In this document: positions 1-4,891 of the stretch, one piece after another | How the letters are laid out: each line of letters opens with the position of its first letter | Numbering within the stretch: position 1 is the first letter of the stretch | Source: an uncultured Bacilli bacterium | GTDB taxonomy: Bacteria; Bacillota_I; Bacilli_A; RF39; UBA660 | Assembly (NCBI GenBank): GCA_947625315.1 | Contig: CANQOE010000081.1 | Location: 1 to 6,279 of the forward strand | Direction of reading: 5' to 3' | DNA: 6,279 nt | The notes under the pieces: model-generated | The model's database searches: none | Told to the model about the DNA's origin: nothing | Seen by the model: the letters and a program-made list of their open reading frames with translations, nothing else | Translations under genes and position numbers: made by a program

Positions 1-43
1 ACTGTCACCTGTTCAATTTAGGTTACAATCCTTAAATAATTAA
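1..43 (+). CDS. IS3-family transposase OrfB, last 13 codons (partial)
   Basis: This is the 3' end of the DDE integrase subunit of an IS3-family element. Codons run from position 2 (CTG) to the TAA at 41-43 and give LSPVQFRLQSLNN; base 1 is the end of the previous codon. The catalytic DDE core lies outside the window, so activity cannot be judged. In this family OrfB is normally made by programmed -1 frameshifting from OrfA. The fragment is short, and the call rests on its position just inside a matching terminal repeat. Confidence 0.72.
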   Translation, partial: LSPVQFRLQSLNN

Positions 44-44
44 A

Positions 45-70
45 CTGTCCAACTTTTGGGGTTCAGTTCA
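45..70 (+). repeat. Terminal inverted repeat (right) of the IS3-family element
   Basis: This 26-bp end starts CTGTCCAACTTTTGGGG and finishes TTCAGTTCA. Read inward from the outer tip on the other strand, it begins TGAACTGAACCCC and then AAAAGTTGGACAG, a layout characteristic of IS150-group ends. Only one copy is in the window. Confidence 0.78.
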
Positions 71-190
71 TTTTAGTCTTTTTTTTATTTCTAAAATTTT
101 TCTTGCTAATAATTTCAAAATTGTGATATTGTTTAATTTAATCCAATAATTATTACTGCATTTTTAGTTAATTAAATTGTTAAATAAATA

Positions 191-219
191 ATGACATTTG
201 CTAATAAATTTGGTACAAT
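191..219 (+). promoter_or_regulatory. Sigma-A type promoter for the mscL operon
   Basis: A -35 box ATGACA (191-196, one mismatch to TTGACA) and a -10 box TACAAT (214-219, one mismatch to TATAAT) are separated by exactly 17 bp. TG at 211-212 gives an extended -10 (TGGTACAAT). Transcription would start near 226, leaving a leader of about 19 nt before the mscL ATG with the ribosome site AGAAGTGA at 231-238. It lies 120 bp beyond the IS end, so the insertion did not remove it. I see no other promoter of this quality before the five-gene run. Confidence 0.75.
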
Positions 220-244
220 ATATTTAAGAAAGAAGTGAAAAAAT

Positions 245-658
245 ATGTTAAAAGAATTTAAAGAGTTTATCTCCCGGGGAAATGTGCTTGATCTAGCTAT
301 TGGTGTTATTATGGGTGGTGCTTTTTCGGCTATTGTTACTAGTTTAGTTAATAATATTATTACCCCCATCATTGGTTTAATTTTAGGAGGCGTTAATTTT
401 TCGGAATTATCTATAACATTTAGAGATACTAAAATTGTTTATGGTGCTTTTATTCAATCAGTAATTGATTTTCTAATTATCGCGGCTTGTATTTTCTTCT
501 TTGTTAAATTTATTAATAAATTAACGCATTTAAGAAAGAAAAAAGAAGAAGAAAAGAAAGAAGTTTTACCACCTAAAAGAGAAGAAGTTGTTTTATTAGA
601 AGAAATTCGGGATTTATTAAGAAATGAAAAACCTGCCCCTAAAAAGGCTAAGAAATGA
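245..658 (+). CDS. mscL: Large-conductance mechanosensitive channel MscL
   Basis: MscL is a homopentameric membrane channel that opens under membrane tension to release solutes during hypo-osmotic shock. At 137 residues it is of normal length for the family. The N-terminal helix and signature are clear: FKEFISRGNVLDLAIGVIMG at about residues 5-24, with L17, G20 and V21 at the positions of the E. coli gate residues L19, G22 and V23. TM1 spans about 15-48, a short outer loop about 49-67, and TM2 about 68-92. A lysine/glutamate-rich linker (97-106) follows, then the C-terminal bundle helix EEVVLLEEIRDLL (113-125) and a lysine-rich tail. The outer loop is several residues shorter than in E. coli. 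The start has the upstream site AGAAGTGA with 6 nt spacing. The stop overlaps the miaA start as ATGA, so it is the first gene of a coupled operon. Confidence 0.96.
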   Translation: MLKEFKEFISRGNVLDLAIGVIMGGAFSAIVTSLVNNIITPIIGLILGGVNFSELSITFRDTKIVYGAFIQSVIDFLIIAACIFFFVKFINKLTHLRKKKEEEKKEVLPPKREEVVLLEEIRDLLRNEKPAPKKAKK

Positions 659-1512
659 TTATTTGTATTGTTGGACCAACTGGAGTTGGAAAGACAGCTT
701 TAAGTATTGCTTTAGCTAAAAAATATCATGGAATAATTATCAATAATGATGCTATGCAAATATATAAAGGTTTAAATATTGGCACTGCAAAAATAAAGGA
801 AGAAGAAAAAGAAAATATTCCCCATCTATTATTTGATATTGCCGAGGTAACCACAAATTATACGGTATATGATTATCAAAAAGATGCCCGAAAAATTATT
901 GAAGAAAACAAAGATAAAAACTTGATTTTTGTCGGAGGTACTGGTCTATATTTAAAGGCGGCTTTATATAATTATGTCTTTAAAGAAGATAAAACTAAAG
1001 AAAATTATGAGGATTTATCGAATGAGGAATTATATGCTTTAGCTCTAAAAAAAGATCCTCAAATGCCAATTCATCAAAATAATCGTCAAAGGTTAATTCG
1101 CTTTTTAAATAAAGAATTAAGTCCTAAAGAAGAATGCTATCCTCTCTATCCCACCATTTATATTGGCTTAACAGCACCACGAGATATTTTATATGAACGC
1201 ATAAATAAAAGGGTAGAAGCCATGTTTGAGGAAGGCTTAATTGATGAAGTTAAAACATTTAGGCCTTATTTTGCTAACTCTAAAGCTTTAAATACAGCCA
1301 TTGGTTATAAGGAAGTTTATTCTTATTTAAAAGGGGATATTACCTTAGATGAATGTCAAGATTTAATTAAAAAAAACTCTCGACATTATGCTAAAAGGCA
1401 ATATACATTCTTTAACAATCAACTACCAATTACTTGGTTTAATGTTGATTTTGCTAATTTTAATAATACTATAAAAGAAGTAGAAAATTATATTTCCAAG
1501 ATAAGTGGGTGA
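655..1512 (+). CDS. miaA: tRNA dimethylallyltransferase MiaA
   Basis: MiaA transfers a dimethylallyl group from dimethylallyl diphosphate to N6 of A37 in tRNAs that read UNN codons, which steadies codon-anticodon pairing. The 285-residue protein (slightly short; about 300-315 is usual) has the P-loop GPTGVGKT at 7-14, the substrate motif NNDAMQIYKGLNIGTAK at 30-46 with catalytic-type Asp32, GGTGLYLK at 94-101, the NNRQRLIRFL segment of the tRNA-binding insert, RINKRVEAMFEEGLIDEVK, TAIGYKE, and the C-terminal signature HYAKRQYTFFNN. Two small departures are Ala for the common Ser after Asp32 and Phe for the common Trp in the T-W-F part of the last signature. Both are conservative and I expect activity. 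The ribosome site AAAGG (643-647, 7 nt spacing) lies inside mscL and the ATG overlaps the mscL stop, indicating translational coupling. Confidence 0.96.
   Translation: MIICIVGPTGVGKTALSIALAKKYHGIIINNDAMQIYKGLNIGTAKIKEEEKENIPHLLFDIAEVTTNYTVYDYQKDARKIIEENKDKNLIFVGGTGLYLKAALYNYVFKEDKTKENYEDLSNEELYALALKKDPQMPIHQNNRQRLIRFLNKELSPKEECYPLYPTIYIGLTAPRDILYERINKRVEAMFEEGLIDEVKTFRPYFANSKALNTAIGYKEVYSYLKGDITLDECQDLIKKNSRHYAKRQYTFFNNQLPITWFNVDFANFNNTIKEVENYISKISG
1508..1512 (+). promoter_or_regulatory. Ribosome binding site that fixes the cca start
   Basis: GGTGA (within GTGGGTGA) matches the 3' part of the AAAGGAGGTGA consensus and ends 4 nt before ATG 1517. Aligned to the GGAGG core this is an ordinary spacing. 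It overlaps the miaA stop codon, as expected for termination-reinitiation. The in-frame GTG at 1505 is next to this site and has no site of its own. Confidence 0.6.
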
Positions 1513-1516
1513 AAAA

Positions 1517-2605
1517 ATGCCAAGTACTATTAAAGATATCTTAATAACTTTAGAAAATAAAGGCTATGAAGCCTATGTTATTGGGGGTTATGTTCGAGAT
1601 TATTTACTAAATCGTGTTTCTTATGATATTGATATTTGTACTAATGCCACCCCTCAAGAATTACTGACTATTTTTCCTAAAGCTCAAGTTCAACTAGGAA
1701 GTATATCTTTTAAAAAAAACAAGTATTCTTTTGAAATAACTACTTATCGCGAAGAATTAGCCTATGCAAATCGGCGTCCTATTAAATATGTCTATCTTTC
1801 GCATTTAGAAGATGATTTAAAACGCCGTGATTTTACCATTAATACTATTGCTATGAATAAAGATAATAAAATAATTAATTTAAGGCATGGTTTAGAATCT
1901 CTTGAAAAAAAAGAAATAAAGGTTGTCGGGGATATTTCTCAAAAATTAACGGAAGACCCACTGCGTATTATGCGGGCTATTAGATTAGCTACCATTTTAA
2001 ATTTTCAACTTGAACCAACTTTAACCCAATTTATTTCTAATAATTCATCTTTAATTTTAACTTTATCATCTGAGCGTCTTCGTTTAGAATTAGATAAAAT
2101 ATTTTTATCTTCTAATATTTCTTATGGTCTTGAATTACTTACTAATTTAAATATTTTTAAAGCCTTAGGCATAACTTTTACTTCGGTAATACCAACCACA
2201 TCTTTAGAAGGTATTTATGCCCAATTAAATGTTGGCCCTAAACTAAAATTTACTAACCAAGAAAAAAAGAAAATTACTACGCTTCAAAATATTATTGCTA
2301 AAGGAAACATTACAAAAGAAACTATTTATTATTATGGTTTAGAATTATCTTTAATCGGGGGTGAAATTTTAGGTATATCTTCTTCTAAAATAAAAGAAAT
2401 GCATGCTAATTTACCAATTTTTAAACCTCAAGATATTGCTCTTAAACCTAAGGTTATCATAAAACTATTAAACATTAATTATTCTAAAACTATAAGTACA
2501 ATAATGCATGATTTAGAAATAGCTATATTATCTAATAATCTTGCTAATACTAAAGAAAGTCTTACATCTTATATTATCAATAATCGTGGAAGGTGGCTTA
2601 AATGA
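1517..2605 (+). CDS. cca: CCA-adding tRNA nucleotidyltransferase (class II, poly(A) polymerase family)
   Basis: This enzyme builds or repairs the 3'-terminal CCA of tRNAs without a nucleic acid template. I take ATG 1517 as the start (362 residues). An in-frame GTG at 1505 would add only MGEK and lacks a ribosome site. Motif A is GGYVRDYLLNRVSYDIDICT at 23-42, with metal-binding D37 and D39. Motif B is RRDFTINTIAM at 103-113, and the nucleotide-selecting motif D is EDPLRIMRAIRLA at 146-158 (E146, D147, R150). The helical neck follows with SERLRLELDKIF near 185-196. The C-terminal half (about 220-362) is poorly conserved, as usual in this family, and shows no HD phosphohydrolase motif. Motifs alone cannot separate CCA-adding from A-adding or poly(A) enzymes; CCA addition is the default for this type in Bacilli. 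The stop overlaps the dnaD start by ATGA. Confidence 0.93.
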   Translation: MPSTIKDILITLENKGYEAYVIGGYVRDYLLNRVSYDIDICTNATPQELLTIFPKAQVQLGSISFKKNKYSFEITTYREELAYANRRPIKYVYLSHLEDDLKRRDFTINTIAMNKDNKIINLRHGLESLEKKEIKVVGDISQKLTEDPLRIMRAIRLATILNFQLEPTLTQFISNNSSLILTLSSERLRLELDKIFLSSNISYGLELLTNLNIFKALGITFTSVIPTTSLEGIYAQLNVGPKLKFTNQEKKKITTLQNIIAKGNITKETIYYYGLELSLIGGEILGISSSKIKEMHANLPIFKPQDIALKPKVIIKLLNINYSKTISTIMHDLEIAILSNNLANTKESLTSYIINNRGRWLK

Positions 2606-3243
2606 CCAATAATATCTTTAAAACTAAAAAATATATAACTAACAATTTATTTATTCAAAAAGCTTTAGAACTTAAATTAAGTTTAGAAGAATTTTTAATG
2701 TTGACTTATTTTGATAATTGTTCAGATAATTATTTAGATATTAATGAAGTTGCTCAAAATTTAAGTTTAAAAAAAGAAGAAGCTTATCAAGTTTTTAATA
2801 ATTTATTAAATAAAAAGTTATTAGCTATTGAAACAATTAAAGATTTAGAAGGACGTTTAATTGAAAAAGTTAGTCTAGATAATTTTTATAATCTCTTAAC
2901 AATGGAAGCTGATACCAAACAAAAATTACAAATCAAAAGTGATATTTTTAGTTTATTTGAATCTGATTTTTTTGGGCGACCAATTAATAACATGGAATAT
3001 GAAATAATTAATGCTTGGCTAGAAAAAGGTTATAGTGAAGAACTTATAACTTGTGCTTTAAAAGAAGCTATTTATAATGGAGCATCTAACCTTCGTTATA
3101 TTGATAAAATATTATATGAATGGCATAAAAAAGGCTTAAAAACCAAAGAAGATGTCGATCAAAACTTAAAAGAACACCAAAAAAATAAAGAAGAAAATAG
3201 AAAGGAATTATTTGATTATAATTGGTTAGATGATGAAGAGTAA
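2602..3243 (+). CDS. dnaD: DNA replication protein DnaD (primosome component)
   Basis: In low-GC Gram-positive bacteria DnaD acts with DnaB and DnaI to remodel DNA and load the replicative helicase at oriC and at restarted forks. The 213-residue protein has the two-part DnaD layout. An N-terminal winged-helix domain covers about 12-100, including a helix-turn-helix-like stretch, LDINEVAQNLSLKKEEAYQ, at 45-63. A DDBH2-type C-terminal domain spans about 113-180 and contains FGRPINNMEYEIINAWLE and the family hallmark NLRYIDKILYEWHKKGLKT (163-181). The tail ends FDYNWLDDEE, close to the usual YDYDWLN-type end. The ribosome site AAGGTGG (2590-2596) has 5 nt spacing and the ATG overlaps the cca stop. 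The gene is more AT-rich than cca or nth (about 20% G+C in the stretches I counted). The neighbouring nth matches the dnaD-nth pairing known from Bacillus. Confidence 0.93.
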   Translation: MTNNIFKTKKYITNNLFIQKALELKLSLEEFLMLTYFDNCSDNYLDINEVAQNLSLKKEEAYQVFNNLLNKKLLAIETIKDLEGRLIEKVSLDNFYNLLTMEADTKQKLQIKSDIFSLFESDFFGRPINNMEYEIINAWLEKGYSEELITCALKEAIYNGASNLRYIDKILYEWHKKGLKTKEDVDQNLKEHQKNKEENRKELFDYNWLDDEE

Positions 3244-3862
3244 AATAATTTTAGAAAATTTAAACAAATTATATCCTAATGCTACTTGTGAATTAAATTA
3301 TCATAAACCTTATGAATTACTTATTGCGACTGTTTTAAGTGCGCAATGTACTGATAAAAGAGTCAATCAAGTAACCGCGGTTTTATTTACTAAATATGAT
3401 ATCTTTAGTTTAGCTAAAGCTTCTATAAAAGATATTGAAGATATAATTCGTCCCTGTGGAACCTTTACTAGAAAAGCTAAATATCTAAAAGAAATTGCCC
3501 AAAGTTTAGTAAAAGACTATAAAGGTGAAGTCCCTAATAATCGGGAATATTTAGAAAATTTACCAGGAGTTGGTCATAAAACTTGCAATGTTGTTTTAGC
3601 TAATATTTATGGGGTACCTTCTATTGCCGTGGATACTCATGTTATGCGCGTATCTATTCGTTTAAAATTAGCTAAACCTCAAGATAATGTTTCGACAATT
3701 GAAAAAAAATTGATGCAAAAGTTTCCCCAATCTAGTTGGATTAAACTTCATCATCAATTAGTTTTATTTGGACGTTATAATTGTAAAGCTAAAAATCCCC
3801 AATGTATTAATTGTCCCTTTAAAGATTTTTGTGCTTACTATACAAAAATATCTTCTTCATAA
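3230..3862 (+). CDS. nth: Endonuclease III (DNA glycosylase / AP lyase)
   Basis: Nth removes oxidised pyrimidines from DNA and cleaves the abasic site in base-excision repair. The 210-residue protein, of normal length, carries LLIATVLSAQCTDKRVN at 30-46. The helix-hairpin-helix LPGVGHKTCNVVL (111-123) contains catalytic Lys117, and IAVDTHVMRVS (132-142) contains catalytic Asp135. The four-cysteine iron-sulfur loop is C185-x6-C192-x2-C195-x5-C201. All catalytic and cluster residues are present. The start lies inside dnaD: two adjacent ATGs at 3230 and 3233 overlap its end by 14 or 11 bp, and I cannot choose between them. Neither has a good ribosome site (only GGTT at 3224-3227), so translation probably depends on ribosomes finishing dnaD. 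The 3' end overlaps the convergent minus-strand gene by 25 bp. Confidence 0.96.
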   Translation: MMKSKIILENLNKLYPNATCELNYHKPYELLIATVLSAQCTDKRVNQVTAVLFTKYDIFSLAKASIKDIEDIIRPCGTFTRKAKYLKEIAQSLVKDYKGEVPNNREYLENLPGVGHKTCNVVLANIYGVPSIAVDTHVMRVSIRLKLAKPQDNVSTIEKKLMQKFPQSSWIKLHHQLVLFGRYNCKAKNPQCINCPFKDFCAYYTKISSS

Positions 3863-4731
3863 ACAATGGGTAAATTATTAAACAGTGTAAATAAACTTAC
3901 ATTGCTTTCTTTAAAATACTTATCTAAAGGATTATTGTTACTGGTAATTTCAACAATATCATTAATTTTAATATTTTTATCAACAATTATTTGGGTTTCT
4001 TCTTTATCTATTTTTTTAACTTCATACCAGGTATTTTTAATAAATACTTTTTTTATTTCTTTTTTCATTCCCTTTAAATAGCCAAAATTTATGATAGCAA
4101 TATTTTTCTTTTGATGATATTTTTTAATTCTTTTAATTGTTGTTTGTAAATTAAAAGCTTGATAATATGTTCTCTTTTTAAATAGTTTTTTATTTTCTAA
4201 TCCATAAACTAAATTATCTAATTTTAAAGCATTACCAATTTCTAAGTCATTTAAACTTAATATTAATAATTTGGAATTTTTAGTTTCATAATTTTCATTA
4301 TCATCTATTATAAAACCAACTATTTTCAAATATTTATTATTAGTTAAAAAATCTTTTATATCTTTGTTAAGTTTATTTTGTTTATATATTAAAATATTAA
4401 TTTCTTCATTTATATTAATTTTTTTTAAAAATTTTATATCTTCTATAATTATAATAACATTATTAACTATTAAATCATAAATATTATCTTCATTTAATTC
4501 GCCATGATAAATAATTTTAATATCTCTATTTAATCTTCTAATTTTTCCTACATCATCTAAATTATTTACATATAAATAATCAATATCATTTAAATAATTA
4601 ATAAATAATAAACCATGATTAAAAGCATTATTACTAACATCTAAAATTAAATGTTTATTTAAATTTTGTTTTTTTATTATTTCAATATTTTTTAATATCT
4701 TATCTTTATCTATTTTAATATATGTTTCCAA
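3838..4731 (-). CDS. Degenerate alanine racemase-like protein, probably without racemase activity
   Basis: The N-terminus (YIKIDKDKILKNIEIIKK, 4-21) resembles the start of fold-type III PLP alanine racemases. DVSNNAFNHG at 31-40 lines up with the catalytic VKANAYGHG motif, but Ser33 stands where the PLP-binding lysine should be and Phe37 replaces Tyr. Later matches are YVNNLDDVGKIRRL (54-67), NLVYGLE (173-179, for the RPGIALYG region, Arg-Pro-Gly lost), IAIINFGYLKGM (211-222, for IAtvpiGYaDGy), IIVDKNIKINDIVEI (248-262, for MDq...vGDeV) and LPIVY (287-291, for the C-terminal RvPRvY). The segment that normally carries the second catalytic base, Tyr in YG..Y before IAtvpiGYaDG, is missing. At 297 residues it is some 70-90 shorter than true Alr. 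It starts with TTG and has its own promoter. G+C is about 15% by hand count, with extreme Asn/Lys/Ile content. I see homology to Alr; loss of catalysis is inferred and the actual role is unknown. Confidence 0.65.
   Translation of the reverse strand: METYIKIDKDKILKNIEIIKKQNLNKHLILDVSNNAFNHGLLFINYLNDIDYLYVNNLDDVGKIRRLNRDIKIIYHGELNEDNIYDLIVNNVIIIIEDIKFLKKININEEINILIYKQNKLNKDIKDFLTNNKYLKIVGFIIDDNENYETKNSKLLILSLNDLEIGNALKLDNLVYGLENKKLFKKRTYYQAFNLQTTIKRIKKYHQKKNIAIINFGYLKGMKKEIKKVFIKNTWYEVKKIDKEETQIIVDKNIKINDIVEITSNNNPLDKYFKESNVSLFTLFNNLPIVYEEDIFV
3883..3912 (+). terminator. Candidate intrinsic terminator of the mscL-nth operon
   Basis: CAGTGTAA (3883-3890) pairs with TTACATTG (3897-3904) across a 6-nt loop. 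This makes an 8-bp stem with one G-U pair in RNA, followed by the T-rich run CTTTCTTT (3905-3912). It begins 20 nt after the nth stop, where an operon terminator is expected, yet it lies inside the coding sequence of the opposing gene. The stem is weak (3 G/C pairs) and the T-run is interrupted, so this is a moderate call. Confidence 0.45.
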
Positions 4732-4738
4732 TTTTATT

Positions 4739-4746
4739 TCACCCTT
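4739..4746 (-). promoter_or_regulatory. Ribosome binding site for the TTG-started minus-strand gene
   Basis: On the minus strand AAGGGTGA ends 7 nt before the TTG at 4731-4729. It shares GGGTGA with the cca site. No ATG or GTG lies in frame between this site and the conserved N-terminal motif, which supports the rare TTG start. Confidence 0.65.
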
Positions 4747-4749
4747 ATT

Positions 4750-4778
4750 ATTGTAACAAATGATTTATTATCTGTCTA
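4750..4778 (-). promoter_or_regulatory. Sigma-A type promoter for the alanine racemase-like gene
   Basis: Read on the minus strand, the -35 box TAGACA (4778-4773) and the -10 box TACAAT (4755-4750) are 17 bp apart. Each has one mismatch to consensus, and TG two bases before the -10 makes it extended (TGTTACAAT). The expected start near 4743-4744 would fall within the ribosome site, leaving a leader of only about 12-13 nt. Confidence 0.7.
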
Positions 4779-4787
4779 GTTAAATTT

Positions 4788-4811
4788 ACTTTACTTTTTT
4801 AATTGTAAAGT
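4788..4811. repeat. Inverted repeat between the two divergent promoters
   Basis: ACTTTAC (4788-4794) and GTAAAGT (4805-4811) form a perfect 7-bp inverted repeat with a 10-bp spacer, about one helical turn. It lies between the two -35 boxes (4773-4778 and 4836-4841). The layout would suit a dimeric regulator, but in such AT-rich DNA chance is a real alternative. Confidence 0.35.
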
Positions 4812-4835
4812 TAATACTTATTTTTTTAATAAATA

Positions 4836-4865
4836 TTGATTAAAAGACTTAATATTTGGTATACT
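4836..4865 (+). promoter_or_regulatory. Sigma-A type promoter for eno
   Basis: The -10 box is TATACT (4860-4865) with an extended TG at 4857-4858. The best -35 is TTGATT (4836-4841) with an 18-bp spacer, a weaker match. The start would be near 4872, about 20 nt before the eno ATG. The core TTTGGTA also occurs in the mscL promoter. Confidence 0.65.
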
Positions 4866-4878
4866 TATATTAGAAGTA

Positions 4879-4886
4879 AAAGGTGG
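4879..4886 (+). promoter_or_regulatory. Ribosome binding site that fixes the eno start
   Basis: AAAGGTGG differs from AAAGGAGG at one base and ends 5 nt before ATG 4892. The in-frame GTG at 4883 lies inside this site, so it is not the start. Confidence 0.8.
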
Positions 4887-4891
4887 TTAAA

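Larger units (their letters stand above)
1..70 (+). mobile_element. Right end of an IS3-family (IS150-like) insertion sequence
   Basis: The window opens inside an insertion sequence. Two signals agree. The first is a reading frame ending in LSPVQFRLQSLNN followed by TAA at 41-43, which is the usual C-terminal pattern of an IS3-family OrfB integrase (an SPVQ/YR-type ending). The second, one base further on, is a terminal repeat with the tract TGTCCAACTTTTGGGG and the outer bases TTCA-3', typical of IS150-group ends, which finish in CA. The transposase frame runs towards the repeat, so this is the right end and the rest of the element lies to the left. The 3-4 bases after position 70 are T-rich (TTTT), and a target duplication cannot be tested without the other end. 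Family assignment is by recall of motifs, not by search. Confidence 0.8.

Noticed and set aside
71..190. Terminator or small gene between the IS end and the mscL promoter
   Set aside because: There are T-runs but no stem before them, and no frame with a ribosome site. I see nothing supportable in this 120-bp stretch.
172..372. Minus-strand 66-codon open frame
   Set aside because: It is antisense to the mscL promoter and coding start, has no family resemblance, and mscL is certain.
1505..1507. GTG as the cca start (adds MGEK)
   Set aside because: No ribosome site lies upstream of it, while GGTGA at 1508-1512 serves the ATG at 1517.
1712..1719. A8 runs in cca (1712-1719) and miaA (1369-1376) and the A/G-rich tract in mscL as frameshift or phase-variation sites
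   Set aside because: All frames are intact and full length. Such runs are expected for Lys codons in a genome this AT-rich, and there is no alternative frame to gain.
3791..3831. AAAAATC ... GATTTTT inverted repeat near the 3' end of nth as a terminator for the minus-strand gene
   Set aside because: The arms are almost all A/T, the loop is over 20 nt, and it is within conserved nth coding sequence (iron-sulfur loop). Not convincing.
3866..4081. Plus-strand 71-codon hydrophobic open frame after nth
   Set aside because: It is the antisense shadow of the racemase-like gene. Its hydrophobic look comes from complementing Lys/Asn-rich codons, and it has no ribosome site.
4883..4885. GTG as the eno start (adds MVK)
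   Set aside because: The GTG is part of the ribosome site AAAGGTGG; ATG 4892 has correct spacing and gives the usual MAKIVDL-type enolase start.
4732..4891. tRNA, small RNA or riboswitch in the divergent spacer
   Set aside because: No cloverleaf or stable GC-containing stem is visible; the two promoters and the ribosome sites account for most of the 160 bp.
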